64,000 bases of DNA from an uncultured Lachnospiraceae bacterium (GTDB lineage: Bacteria; Bacillota; Clostridia; Lachnospirales; Lachnospiraceae). The stretch covers positions 23,874 through 87,873 of the forward strand of contig CAMXPV010000011.1 of the NCBI GenBank assembly GCA_947245585.1. Reading direction: 5' to 3'. Of the stretch, positions 17,033 through 25,861 are shown piece after piece. Every line of letters starts with the position of its first letter. Within the stretch, counting starts at the first letter, position 1. Under the pieces are notes generated by a model, which worked only from the letters and a program-made list of their open reading frames with translations, was not told the origin of the DNA and made no database searches. Both the position numbers and the translations under genes were made by a program.

Positions 17033-18043
17033 ATGGAAAATCAACTCACACTTTACGTATCAAATACAAAAACAGGAAAAGACTGCTTTGCCAGTGTCAC
17101 GCAGGCCCTTAAAAGCCTTGCTCCCGATGGGACTGAGCCGGTAACCATTGCGGTTGCTCCGGGCATTTACCATGAAAGAATCACCATAAACCGTCCCCGC
17201 GTGACCCTGACGGGATGCGGCGCACAGCCAGAAGACACCGTCCTCACTTATGACGACTACGCAAACCGGATCATGGAGGACGGCAGCAAGACCGGAACCT
17301 TCCGCTCCTATTCCCTCTTCGTGGATGCCCCCGATGTGACCCTGCACAACCTGACCATCGAAAACGCCTCCGGCGACTCCCCCACGCACGGGCAGGCCAT
17401 CGCGCTCTATGCAGACGGCGACCGTCTGACCGTGGATTCCTGCCGCATTCTCGGCCATCAGGACACCCTCTTTACCGGCCCGCTGCCGGAAAAAGAGTTG
17501 GTAAAGGGCGGCTTTATCGGCCCCAAGCAGTTCTCTCCCCGCGAAAGAACCAACCAATACTATAAAAATTGCTATATCTGCGGCGATGTGGATTTCATTT
17601 TCGGCGGCGCCGCCGCCTGTTTTGAGTCCTGCACCATCGAATCCCTGCGCCGCTTCCCCGCCTCCGATTCGGAGCAGGAACACGCATCCTGCGGGGACGA
17701 TGCCCCGCCTGTGCAGGGTTACGTCACAGCCGCCTCCACGCCAAAGGATCAGAATTACGGCTACGTCTTTGTCAGATGCCGTCTGATCTCAAAAGACTGT
17801 CCGCCGTCTTCCGTCTATCTGGGAAGGCCCTGGCGAAACTATGCCAAAACCGTCTTTATCGACTGTGAATTCGGGCCCCACATCCACCCGGCGCTGTTCC
17901 ACGACTGGAATAAGGAAGAGGCAAAAAAGAGCGTCCTCTACGGCATTTATGACGAGCACGGAAAGGAAGCCTTCCCCCAACACGCCGATTTTGTACGGCT
18001 TCTCTCAAGAAAAGAGGCTGACGCTCTACTTCATCTCCTGTAA
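17033..18043 (+). CDS. Pectin methylesterase (CE8)
   Basis: Removes methyl groups from homogalacturonan, preparing it for GH28 and GH105 enzymes. 336 residues, parallel beta-helix type. CE8 signatures are present: GHQDTLFTGP (oxyanion glutamine and first catalytic Asp), CGDVDFIFGGAAACFES (second catalytic Asp) and YLGRPWRNYAKT (Arg-Trp). No signal peptide is visible, so it appears intracellular, acting on imported methylated oligogalacturonides. ATG at 17033 follows GGAGG. Its last 18 bases overlap the convergent GH105 gene, so the two transcripts collide. Confidence 0.93.
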   Translation: MENQLTLYVSNTKTGKDCFASVTQALKSLAPDGTEPVTIAVAPGIYHERITINRPRVTLTGCGAQPEDTVLTYDDYANRIMEDGSKTGTFRSYSLFVDAPDVTLHNLTIENASGDSPTHGQAIALYADGDRLTVDSCRILGHQDTLFTGPLPEKELVKGGFIGPKQFSPRERTNQYYKNCYICGDVDFIFGGAAACFESCTIESLRRFPASDSEQEHASCGDDAPPVQGYVTAASTPKDQNYGYVFVRCRLISKDCPPSSVYLGRPWRNYAKTVFIDCEFGPHIHPALFHDWNKEEAKKSVLYGIYDEHGKEAFPQHADFVRLLSRKEADALLHLL

Positions 18044-19171
18044 CCGCCGTATCTCCGTGTAGGCGAGCAAGAACGGCCCCACGCCCTTTGCGTCGTCCTG
18101 CACCACCGGCTCCGACAGATAATACTCATAGGTGCCGGACCGTCTCTGCTTGCCGCCAAGGCCGGCCACCAGACAGATGCCGCCAAGATGAAGCTGTCCG
18201 TCCTCATCCTCCGACAAATAGGTATCACAGATCCCCTGAAAGGCCTTCTGCCCGTAAGCCCGGTATCTCTCCGGCAAAAATCCGAGACGCACGCCCTTTA
18301 ACAGCGCATACGCCATGATGGCGCTGCCGCTCGTTTCCAGATAATTTCCGTCCATACCGCCCACATTGACAACCTGATACCACATGCCGTTTTCATTCTG
18401 ATACCGCAGCATCGCATCCACCAGTTCCACAAAAATCCGCTTCATATTTTCATAGGGCGCGCCGTATGCCGCATCCGCCTTATCCAAGGTGTCTAACAGG
18501 GCCATCGTATACCATCCGATTGCCCGCAGCCAGAAGTTCCGGCTAAGCCCCGTCACCTTGTCGCACCAGAACATTTCCCGGGAAGAGTCGTAGGCGTGAT
18601 AATAGAGCCCTGTTTTTTCATCCCGCATATGCTCTACCACCAACGCAAACTGGTTAAAAATGTCCTGATAGTTTTTCTTGTCGTGAAAACGGGTTTCGTA
18701 CTCCATATAGAACGGCTGGCACATATACAGGCCGTCCAGCCACACCTGATTCGGGTAAATATTCTTATGCCAGAAACTCCCCTCCTTCGTTCTGGGCATC
18801 TGCTCGATCTGGCTGTAGACCAGGTCGATGGCCTTCCGGTATTTTTCCTTTCCGGTCAGATCATAGAGCTCAAAGAGGGTTTTCCCCGCATTCACATTGT
18901 CGATGTTTAACTCCTGCACATCGTAGCCGTCAATCGTTCCGTCCTCCCTCACTTTGCAGTCGATAAACCCATCCGCAAACCGAAAATACTTTTCCTCCCC
19001 GGTGATGGCATACATTTCAAGCACCGCCTTAATCATACACCCGTCAATATAATTCCAGGTGGATTTCAGTCCCTGCCTGATTTTTTCAATATTCCAAATC
19101 GGGCGCTCCGGCGTGCTCCCCTCTAACAGCCAGTCAATATACGTCTCAATCCTGTCCATCTCTTTCCCCAT
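18026..19171 (-). CDS. GH105 unsaturated rhamnogalacturonyl/uronyl hydrolase
   Basis: Hydrolyses the unsaturated uronic acid from the non-reducing end of pectin lyase products, releasing 4-deoxy-hexosulose-uronate for KduI/DhuI. 381 residues, an (alpha/alpha)6 barrel of the YteR/YesR type: KSTWNYIDGCMIKAVLEMY, QVWLDGLYMCQPF (catalytic Asp), FWLRAIGWYTMALLDTLD, GMWYQVVNVG and ETSGSAIMAYALLKGVRLGF. No signal peptide, so cytosolic. The start at 19171 follows GGAGAGGGG. Last gene of the operon that begins with the solute-binding protein at 29061. Confidence 0.93.
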   Translation of the reverse strand: MGKEMDRIETYIDWLLEGSTPERPIWNIEKIRQGLKSTWNYIDGCMIKAVLEMYAITGEEKYFRFADGFIDCKVREDGTIDGYDVQELNIDNVNAGKTLFELYDLTGKEKYRKAIDLVYSQIEQMPRTKEGSFWHKNIYPNQVWLDGLYMCQPFYMEYETRFHDKKNYQDIFNQFALVVEHMRDEKTGLYYHAYDSSREMFWCDKVTGLSRNFWLRAIGWYTMALLDTLDKADAAYGAPYENMKRIFVELVDAMLRYQNENGMWYQVVNVGGMDGNYLETSGSAIMAYALLKGVRLGFLPERYRAYGQKAFQGICDTYLSEDEDGQLHLGGICLVAGLGGKQRRSGTYEYYLSEPVVQDDAKGVGPFLLAYTEIRRLQEMK

Positions 19172-19205
19172 GTCTCTACCCCTCTCCTTTCTCAATCCCT
19201 TCGGA

Positions 19206-20600
19206 CTATGTGCGAATCCGCTTCTTTTTCCAGTAACCGGTCCTGTATATCAGGTACAGCACGGCGGCGGACAGTCCGTTGCTGATCACCACACAGTACC
19301 ACACGCTTCTGACCCCCATATGAAACCATGTCTCGCAGATATAGAGGGAGGCAAACCGAAAGATCCATAGCCTGGCAGCGTCAATCGCCATGGTCACCTC
19401 CGTATGCCCGCTTCCCTGAAACAATCCCATGGTGGAATTGTGCACGCCGTTTGCAAAACACCAAAACGCCATAATGCTTAAAAAGTCCGCCGCCATCCCA
19501 ACGACTTCGGCATCCTCCGAAAAAATCCGGACAATTGCCGTCGAAATGGGCATTCTGGAGAGAATCATGCCTCCCACGAACAAAAAGACGACGCTGATGT
19601 TTCTGGACAGCCGATAGCCCTGCTCGGCCCTCTCATACTGCCTCGCCCCCACATTCTGTCCCACGATCGTCGCCACCGCCGAACCGATCCCGTTAGTCGG
19701 AAGGGTGATCAGGCTGTTGATTTTGTTGCCGATTCCGTAGGCCGCCATCGCCTGTGTTCCGTAGGCAAACACATTCCTGCTCATCAGGAGGAAACCAAAC
19801 TGCATAGTGCTGCCGCCGATGGCCGTCGGCATACCCACTGTCAGGATGCTCTTTAACTTGCTCTTTTCAAACCGTAATCCCCTGAGGCTTATATAGATAT
19901 CCTTCCTCTTGTCCTGCAGCAGCACATAGGCCACAACCGCAGGCACCGCTTTGGCGCTCACCGTCGCAAGCGCCGCTCCCGCCGCCCCCATGTGAAGCGC
20001 CACCATCAGCAGCGGATCCAATGCCATGTTGAGCAAAATTCCCAGGAAGTTTAAGAGCATGGGCCGAAACGTATCGCCCTGCGCCTGATTGATCGCCGCG
20101 TACATATTGATCGTAAACAAAAACGGCATATCCAGAATCACAAGCTGCAGGTAGGTCTTGCTGTGCCGCCACGTCTCCCCTTCCGCTCCGAGCCATGTCA
20201 CAATCGACGGCGTAAAGACAGCGCACAGCACGGCGCACACGACGGAAAACAACAGCGCGCAGGCAAAAATCTGATTTGCCATGCTCCTTGCGTCCTCATC
20301 CTTTTTCGCGCCCAAGTACTGGGAAATCAAAACGGAACCCGCCACCGTCAGACCGGAGCCAAAATTGACGACAATGCTCTGCATGGGCGTTACCAGATTG
20401 ATGGCCGCCAACTCCTCCGTCCCAAGCCTCCCAAGCCAATAGGTGTCCGTCAGGTTATACATGGTCTGCAAAAAGCTGTTGATGACTACCGGGATGGCAA
20501 GCATCAGAATCGCCTGTATCAGATTTCCGTTTAGCAATAGTTCCCGGTTTGCACTTTTATTCGATTTATCCGTATACTTTCTGATCGCATCTAAAAACAT
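19206..20600 (-). CDS. MATE family transporter within the pectin operon
   Basis: 464-residue, about 12-helix MATE protein: LIQAILMLAIPVVINSFLQ, NLTDTYWLGRLGTEELAAIN and the second-half repeat AYGIGNKINSLITLPTNGIG. MATE proteins export cations with Na+ or H+. Its place between GH43 and GH105 genes, with a 6-bp gap to the former and CAGGAG in that gene's 3' end, implies co-expression with pectin catabolism. It may export an inhibitory by-product or aromatic substituent of pectin; this is inference. Distinct from the MATE at 14490-15836. Confidence 0.9.
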   Translation of the reverse strand: MFLDAIRKYTDKSNKSANRELLLNGNLIQAILMLAIPVVINSFLQTMYNLTDTYWLGRLGTEELAAINLVTPMQSIVVNFGSGLTVAGSVLISQYLGAKKDEDARSMANQIFACALLFSVVCAVLCAVFTPSIVTWLGAEGETWRHSKTYLQLVILDMPFLFTINMYAAINQAQGDTFRPMLLNFLGILLNMALDPLLMVALHMGAAGAALATVSAKAVPAVVAYVLLQDKRKDIYISLRGLRFEKSKLKSILTVGMPTAIGGSTMQFGFLLMSRNVFAYGTQAMAAYGIGNKINSLITLPTNGIGSAVATIVGQNVGARQYERAEQGYRLSRNISVVFLFVGGMILSRMPISTAIVRIFSEDAEVVGMAADFLSIMAFWCFANGVHNSTMGLFQGSGHTEVTMAIDAARLWIFRFASLYICETWFHMGVRSVWYCVVISNGLSAAVLYLIYRTGYWKKKRIRT

Positions 20601-20606
20601 CTGCTT

Positions 20607-22550
20607 CTATGTCTCCTGATAACGAAAATTGGCAACCTCTGTCAAAAGCGGTTCTCCTCCCGCATATCCGTACATTCCCACCATCGCGCCCGTAAACCGT
20701 TTTCCCATGGAAATCCCCTCGTCACATAAATAGTACACATCAGGCAATGTTTCCACCGTCTTTGTGTTTTCCCCTGCCACCGCGTAATAAAAACGCCTTC
20801 TCAGGTAATGCGTCTCAACTCCCAACAGGATACGGCTGCCCGCCGGGTCGGCGAGCGTCACGATCGAATGATCCCGATCCTCTTTGCCGACATGCTCCCT
20901 GACCTGTAAAAAATAGGATTCCCGATTTCTGGACAGGAAAAAACACACCCATGTATTTTCATCATAATAGCAGGTGATGCCCGCCTCCTGTCCCTCCGAA
21001 AGCGCAGGCGCGATAAACTCTGCCTCCGCCAGAAAGCAAAACGCGCTCTGCCGTCTTACCAAAATATTCCTCGCCTTGACCGAGGAGAGCGGATACGGGC
21101 TTGCCTGCAAAACCAGATTCCCGTTGCGGAAACGAATCGCGTCCCTCTCCGGCGGCCTTGGCGTTACGAAATCCTTCGGAAGCCCGTTTGCAAACAGCCG
21201 TCCTTCCCCCGCCTGTTCACCTGCGGTCAAACCGTCCGCAAGCGGCGCGATCCCCGGCTTTGCCGCCAACGAAACTTTCACGGGCGGCTTCTGCAATACG
21301 CTCGGCCCTTTCAGATCATTTACGATGGGCCAGCCGTCCGCCGTCCATGTGATCGGGTCGAGGGCCGTTTCCCTGCCCAATATCGTATACCCCTTGCCGA
21401 TGGTTCTGCCGCACAGGTACACCATATACCATTTCCCGTCCTCGGTACACACGGGCTTTCCGTGTCCGCAGCGCTGCAGTCCCGCCTTTTCGTCCGTCTG
21501 GCGCATGATCGGATTGTACGGACAAGGCTCGTAATTTCCCATCAGGCTCCTGCTTCTTGCCACCGTAATCCGGTGTCCCGGCCCGGTGCCACCCTCCGCC
21601 AGAAACAGATAATAGAAGCCGTCCTTTTTCAGGAGGTGCGGCCCCTCCGGCGCTCTCTTCTGACTGCCATAATATAGAAGAGAAGCCTCCGAAATCTGCC
21701 GCTTGCAGTCGGCGCTCAGTTCCAGGATTCTTGCACCCCTGTTAAGCAGCATATAATGCCTGCCATCCTCGTGGAAAATAGAGGGATCGATCCCGTCCTC
21801 GTCGATGAACACCGGCTCGCTGTAGGGCCCCTCCGGCCTGTCGGAGGAAACCACAATCTGCCTTCGGTAAACAGTTCCCGTATCGTTCAGGCGGTAGGTC
21901 GCCGTGATATAGAAAGTGCCGTCATCGTAGGAAATATCCGGTGCCCAATATCCTCTCCCTCCCTCCAATTCGTCTAGCCGCGCCCACTCCGGATTGGTGA
22001 TCGCATGGCCGATGATCTCCCAGTGAATCAAATCCCTGGAGTGGGAGACAGGGATACACGGGAAAAAGATAAAGGAGGAATTGACCATATAATAGTCTCC
22101 GCCCACCCTGACAATGGAGGGGTCCGGAAACATGCCCCTGCGGATCGGATTGTGATACATCTCCTCGTAAGGCGTTCCCACCCGTTTCTCATAATAAGAA
22201 AGCAGCTCCCTGTGCCCATTTTCCCATGCGGTCTGATAGGGTGTCACCAGGTTTCTGTCCCCGGCCGTGATGTCCATTCCCACCCGCTCCACCAGATAGC
22301 GGTTCCGCTCCGCATCGCCGGACATCGCCGCATAGTGGAGAATGGTGCGGTTTTGTTCATCCACCGTATTCATGCTCGCTCTGGAATACTCGACGATATA
22401 CTTAACAATCGGAAAACTGCCCGCCTTCGCCGCATACAGGCACAGGGGGATTTGCTCCTCCGTTTTCTCATCAATACAGGCGGGATTTTCCGTCAAAATT
22501 TTTTTCACTTCTTCCAGATCCTGCGCTTTGATCGCCTGCTCTAAATTCAT
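20607..22550 (-). CDS. Ankyrin-repeat GH43-like glycosidase
   Basis: 647-residue fusion. Residues 1-120 form about three ankyrin repeats (NLEQAIKAQDLEEVKKILTE, PLCLYAAKAGSFPIVKYIVE, RTILHYAAMSGDAERNRYLV). From about 135 comes a GH43 five-bladed propeller: NPIRRGMFPDPSIVRVGGDY with the base Asp, YWAPDISYDDGTFY, the transition-state Asp in DEDGIDPSIF and the acid in APEGPHLLKKDG (Glu). A beta-sandwich of about 190 residues follows. Expected to release arabinose or xylose from pectin side chains. No signal peptide, so intracellular. ATG at 22550 follows GAGGAG, 21 bp after the other GH43 gene. Confidence 0.85.
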   Translation of the reverse strand: MNLEQAIKAQDLEEVKKILTENPACIDEKTEEQIPLCLYAAKAGSFPIVKYIVEYSRASMNTVDEQNRTILHYAAMSGDAERNRYLVERVGMDITAGDRNLVTPYQTAWENGHRELLSYYEKRVGTPYEEMYHNPIRRGMFPDPSIVRVGGDYYMVNSSFIFFPCIPVSHSRDLIHWEIIGHAITNPEWARLDELEGGRGYWAPDISYDDGTFYITATYRLNDTGTVYRRQIVVSSDRPEGPYSEPVFIDEDGIDPSIFHEDGRHYMLLNRGARILELSADCKRQISEASLLYYGSQKRAPEGPHLLKKDGFYYLFLAEGGTGPGHRITVARSRSLMGNYEPCPYNPIMRQTDEKAGLQRCGHGKPVCTEDGKWYMVYLCGRTIGKGYTILGRETALDPITWTADGWPIVNDLKGPSVLQKPPVKVSLAAKPGIAPLADGLTAGEQAGEGRLFANGLPKDFVTPRPPERDAIRFRNGNLVLQASPYPLSSVKARNILVRRQSAFCFLAEAEFIAPALSEGQEAGITCYYDENTWVCFFLSRNRESYFLQVREHVGKEDRDHSIVTLADPAGSRILLGVETHYLRRRFYYAVAGENTKTVETLPDVYYLCDEGISMGKRFTGAMVGMYGYAGGEPLLTEVANFRYQET

Positions 22551-22571
22551 ACGCGCCCCACTCCTCAAAAA

Positions 22572-24167
22572 TCATTGATTGGCCAAAACACGGATATACG
22601 CAAAATCCGCATATCCACCGTCTTCTCCTCCGCCCTCTGCCTTGTCTTTCCCGTCAGCGCACCTGTTGGCAAAAAGTCCTGTTTTCGCGCCGACCCAGGT
22701 GTGATCCGAGGGCATAAAGTCTGTCGGCACAGAATCCTCCGCCTCCCCTTCCAGTCCATAGAACATCCGAAAGACCGGTCCCTGACCGCCTTCCTCCATG
22801 GCAAACGAGAGATATATTTTTTCGTCATCCGCCGCCAGGGTTCTGATGACCGTAACCTTTTCTTTCATGCCTGCCTCCGCATCATAGGACTGGGCATATA
22901 CCAATGTCTTACTTCCATTGACGATCCGCACCGCCAGATAGGCATAGTGGCCGCCCATCATGACCATGCCCGCCTGGGATCCCTCCAAAAGGCCGTCCAC
23001 ATGCAGGCAGGCCGTCGCCTTAAAGTAAGGGCATACTAGCTTCTGGGTCAGCACATTGGCGCACTCCCACAAAACCGGCTCCGCCTTTCCCGACGGATTT
23101 AACGCATACAGCCGCAGAAAACCGCTTTTCTCCGTGAGGGAATAGAAGGACTCCTTCGGATTGCCAAGCCACTGCCACATGAGGTTTAACTCCGTCGACG
23201 AAAAGTCATCCGATGCCTCCAATGAGCAGGGTGCTTCACTGACACCCGTGTCAGGTTTTTTGTGCACAAGGCAGGGCTCTCCACATCCGTCCTGCGCATT
23301 CACGCCAATCACCGGCCAGTCCTTCTCCCAGACCACCGGCTGCATATGCACGATTCGCCCGTACAAGCCCCTGTCCTGAAAATGAAGGAACCATTCCTCC
23401 CCGCTTTCCGTATCCGTCAGCCCTCCCTGATGGGGCCCGTTAATCACGGAACTGCCCTGTTTCATCACGATTTTTTCTTCATACGGCCCGTGGATATTTT
23501 TTGCGCGCAGGGCCGTCTGCCACCCCGGTTTCACGCCCCCCGCCGGAGCCAGGATATAATAGAAACCGTTTCTCTTGTAAACTTTTGGCCCCTCGATTGT
23601 CGGCTGTGTCTCCACGCCGTTAAAGATAAAATGGTCTTCTCCGATTGCCTTTGTCCCATCGGCCGACATGGGGAAAATCCCGAGATAGCTCTTAAAGCCA
23701 ATGCGGCTTTTGGCATAGCCGTGTACGACATACGCCCGGCCGTCCTCATCCCAGAAAGGACAGGGATCGATCAGCCCCTTTCCCTCCAGTACGGCCACCG
23801 GTTCGTCCCACTTTCCCAGAGGGTCGCTGGCGCTCACCATAAAGATACCTTCGTCCGGCATACCGTAATAGATGTAAAACCGTCCCTCATGACAGCGGAT
23901 CGCCGGTGCCCACACACCCTTCGCGTGCTGCGGCACATCATATTTCCCGTCAGGGATCCTGTCAAGGGCATAGTTTACCAGTTTCCAATTTACCAGATCT
24001 TTCGAGATCAGAATCGGAAGCCCCGGCACATAATTGAAACTGGAAGCCGTCATATAATAGGTATCTCCCACCCTGATCACATCCGGGTCGGAATAATCCG
24101 CAAACAGAACCGGATTCTGATAAGTCCCGTCGCCCAAATCCGCTTTCCACAAATATTCCCTCTCCAT
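22572..24167 (-). CDS. GH43 beta-xylosidase/alpha-arabinofuranosidase-like enzyme
   Basis: 531-residue GH43 enzyme, probably of the subfamily with a C-terminal beta-sandwich. Catalytic positions are visible: base Asp in DYSDPDVIRVGDTYY, pKa-modulating Asp in GLIDPCPFWDEDG and acid Glu in PTIEGPKVYKRNGFYY. The second domain (from about 330) has DDFSSTELNLMWQW. No signal peptide, so it acts on imported oligosaccharides. AAGGAGCGATACTT precedes the ATG. It sits between the acetylesterase and ankyrin-GH43 genes, so the substrate is probably a rhamnogalacturonan or arabinan side chain; specificity is unproven. Confidence 0.92.
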   Translation of the reverse strand: MEREYLWKADLGDGTYQNPVLFADYSDPDVIRVGDTYYMTASSFNYVPGLPILISKDLVNWKLVNYALDRIPDGKYDVPQHAKGVWAPAIRCHEGRFYIYYGMPDEGIFMVSASDPLGKWDEPVAVLEGKGLIDPCPFWDEDGRAYVVHGYAKSRIGFKSYLGIFPMSADGTKAIGEDHFIFNGVETQPTIEGPKVYKRNGFYYILAPAGGVKPGWQTALRAKNIHGPYEEKIVMKQGSSVINGPHQGGLTDTESGEEWFLHFQDRGLYGRIVHMQPVVWEKDWPVIGVNAQDGCGEPCLVHKKPDTGVSEAPCSLEASDDFSSTELNLMWQWLGNPKESFYSLTEKSGFLRLYALNPSGKAEPVLWECANVLTQKLVCPYFKATACLHVDGLLEGSQAGMVMMGGHYAYLAVRIVNGSKTLVYAQSYDAEAGMKEKVTVIRTLAADDEKIYLSFAMEEGGQGPVFRMFYGLEGEAEDSVPTDFMPSDHTWVGAKTGLFANRCADGKDKAEGGGEDGGYADFAYIRVLANQ

Positions 24168-24179
24168 AAGTATCGCTCC

Positions 24180-24869
24180 TTATATTTCATCCAACAGCAA
24201 ATCCCTGTAGATTCCGCCCAGTTCTTTTAAGCCTCTGGCAATACAGCCGCCGTACACCACAGCGCCCGCATACTTCAGATGGGTGTTATCGGTGGACAGT
24301 CCATCCGGAAAATGGGGATATTTGCCCGCCGGAACGTGCATATACCACTCTTTGCTCGCCTGCTCGCCGATCCGTTCCATCTCCCCGCGGCTCATCGTGT
24401 ACAGATCAACCAGCGGAACATCCAGATTTACAGCCGTCCGTTTCATGGCCGTCACATAATCCCCGTGGTTTCCCGGCCCAAGCGTCTTTTCATCCACAAA
24501 GCATCTTCGTTCCACCGGCGTAATGAACACCGGATACGCCTTTTTATTTCTGGCCACGTTCACAAACTTTTCCAGATTTACCATATAATCGGAAAAAGGC
24601 TCCGTATATCTGGCCGGATTTTCTTTTTTTTCATCGTTATGCGCAAACTGGATAAAGAGGAAATCCCCCTCCGTGATCCTGTCATAGATAACGGCAAGCC
24701 TGGATTCATCAATAAAATCTCTGGTGCTTCTGCCGTTCTTCGCATGATTTTCAATCCTTACCCCAGGTTTTAAAAACAGGTGCATCACCTGCCCGATTCC
24801 CGTCTGGGGATAGGTTGTTATGTCATTATACTGTACGGTGGAATCTCCCGCCCAAAATATCGTCGCCAT
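24180..24869 (-). CDS. Rhamnogalacturonan acetylesterase-like SGNH hydrolase (CE12)
   Basis: Removes acetyl groups from rhamnogalacturonan oligomers. 229 residues. SGNH blocks are visible: GDSTVQYND (nucleophile Ser), HAKNGRSTRDFIDE (Gly), FIQFAHNDEKK (Asn) and DNTHLKYAGA (catalytic Asp-x-x-His). The intracellular form lacks a signal peptide. The start at 24869 follows GGAGGAAAT; the longer frame has none. Located between the importer genes and two GH43 genes in the same operon. Confidence 0.92.
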   Translation of the reverse strand: MATIFWAGDSTVQYNDITTYPQTGIGQVMHLFLKPGVRIENHAKNGRSTRDFIDESRLAVIYDRITEGDFLFIQFAHNDEKKENPARYTEPFSDYMVNLEKFVNVARNKKAYPVFITPVERRCFVDEKTLGPGNHGDYVTAMKRTAVNLDVPLVDLYTMSRGEMERIGEQASKEWYMHVPAGKYPHFPDGLSTDNTHLKYAGAVVYGGCIARGLKELGGIYRDLLLDEI

Positions 24870-24972
24870 ATTTCCTCCTGCATATCTGCCTTGCGGCATC
24901 CTCATTCTGAAACAGGGGAAACCTAAGTTTCCCCCATTTCATTATCCCACACTTCAATTTTTAGTAAAACTC

Positions 24973-25848
24973 TTACTCTTTGACTGCTCCCACATTCACA
25001 CCCTGTACGAAATAGTCCTGACAGATCGGATACAGGATCATGAACGGAATAATTGCTACGATGATCGCCGCATTCTGGATGGTGTTGGTGGATAGGGAAC
25101 CGTCATCTGTCGGAAGGTCGTTATCCATAACCATGGCACGCAGCTTCATCTGGAAGTTAAATAGCTTGTTATCGGTGATATAAATCTTAAAGTTGGTATA
25201 GTCGTTCCAATAGGTCACCGCAAACATCAGTCCGATCGCCGCAAGCGCCGCCTTGGAAAGCGGCAGTACGATCTTTACAAAGATACCCATGGGTGTGCAT
25301 CCGTCCAACTTTGCCGACTCAAACAGCGAAGCCGGTATTCCTTCAAAGAAGTTCCGCATCAATACCAGATTATAAACATTGATACCGAGCGGCAGAATCA
25401 CCGACCACAGCGTGTTGGTCAAATGCAGGTTCATCATTACCACATAAGTGGGGATCATGCCGCCGCTGAACAGCATCGTAAACAGCAGCACCCACGAAAG
25501 TAAATTCCGTCCCGGCATATCCCACTGAATCAGCACATAAGCTCCCAATGTTGACAATACCAAACCCACAACCGTACCCGCGGCTGTCACCAAAAGGGAG
25601 ATCAAAAACGGTCTGTACAGATCCGCCCGGGAGAGAATCATCTTATAAGCGCCCAGTGTAAATTTCGCCGGCCACAATCTCATACCATATCCGGCAGCCG
25701 CATCCAGCGAGTCCACCAGAACTTTCCAGATCGGAATCAGGATAATAATGGATATGAGGATAAACACGATGGTATTGACAACGGCAAAGAGCGTAATCTT
25801 TCTCTTTGGCTTTTTATATACCGCTTTATTTGTTGTAGTAGCTTCCAT
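24973..25848 (-). CDS. ABC transporter permease, LplC/YtcP-type
   Basis: 291-residue permease with six membrane helices. The cytosolic EAA-like loop that docks the ATPase reads PASLFESAKLDGCTPMGIF (about residues 190-210). It pairs with the permease gene just upstream (14-bp gap) and the solute-binding lipoprotein to import pectin oligosaccharides. No ATPase gene lies in the operon; such importers share a multitask ATPase of the MsmX type. ATG at 25848 follows AGGAGGGAG. Confidence 0.93.
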   Translation of the reverse strand: MEATTTNKAVYKKPKRKITLFAVVNTIVFILISIIILIPIWKVLVDSLDAAAGYGMRLWPAKFTLGAYKMILSRADLYRPFLISLLVTAAGTVVGLVLSTLGAYVLIQWDMPGRNLLSWVLLFTMLFSGGMIPTYVVMMNLHLTNTLWSVILPLGINVYNLVLMRNFFEGIPASLFESAKLDGCTPMGIFVKIVLPLSKAALAAIGLMFAVTYWNDYTNFKIYITDNKLFNFQMKLRAMVMDNDLPTDDGSLSTNTIQNAAIIVAIIPFMILYPICQDYFVQGVNVGAVKE

Positions 25849-25861
25849 TGTTCTCCCTCCT

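Noticed and set aside
23262..24230. 322-codon open frame on the plus strand
   Set aside because: Antisense to the GH43 gene; no start signal and no recognisable domain.
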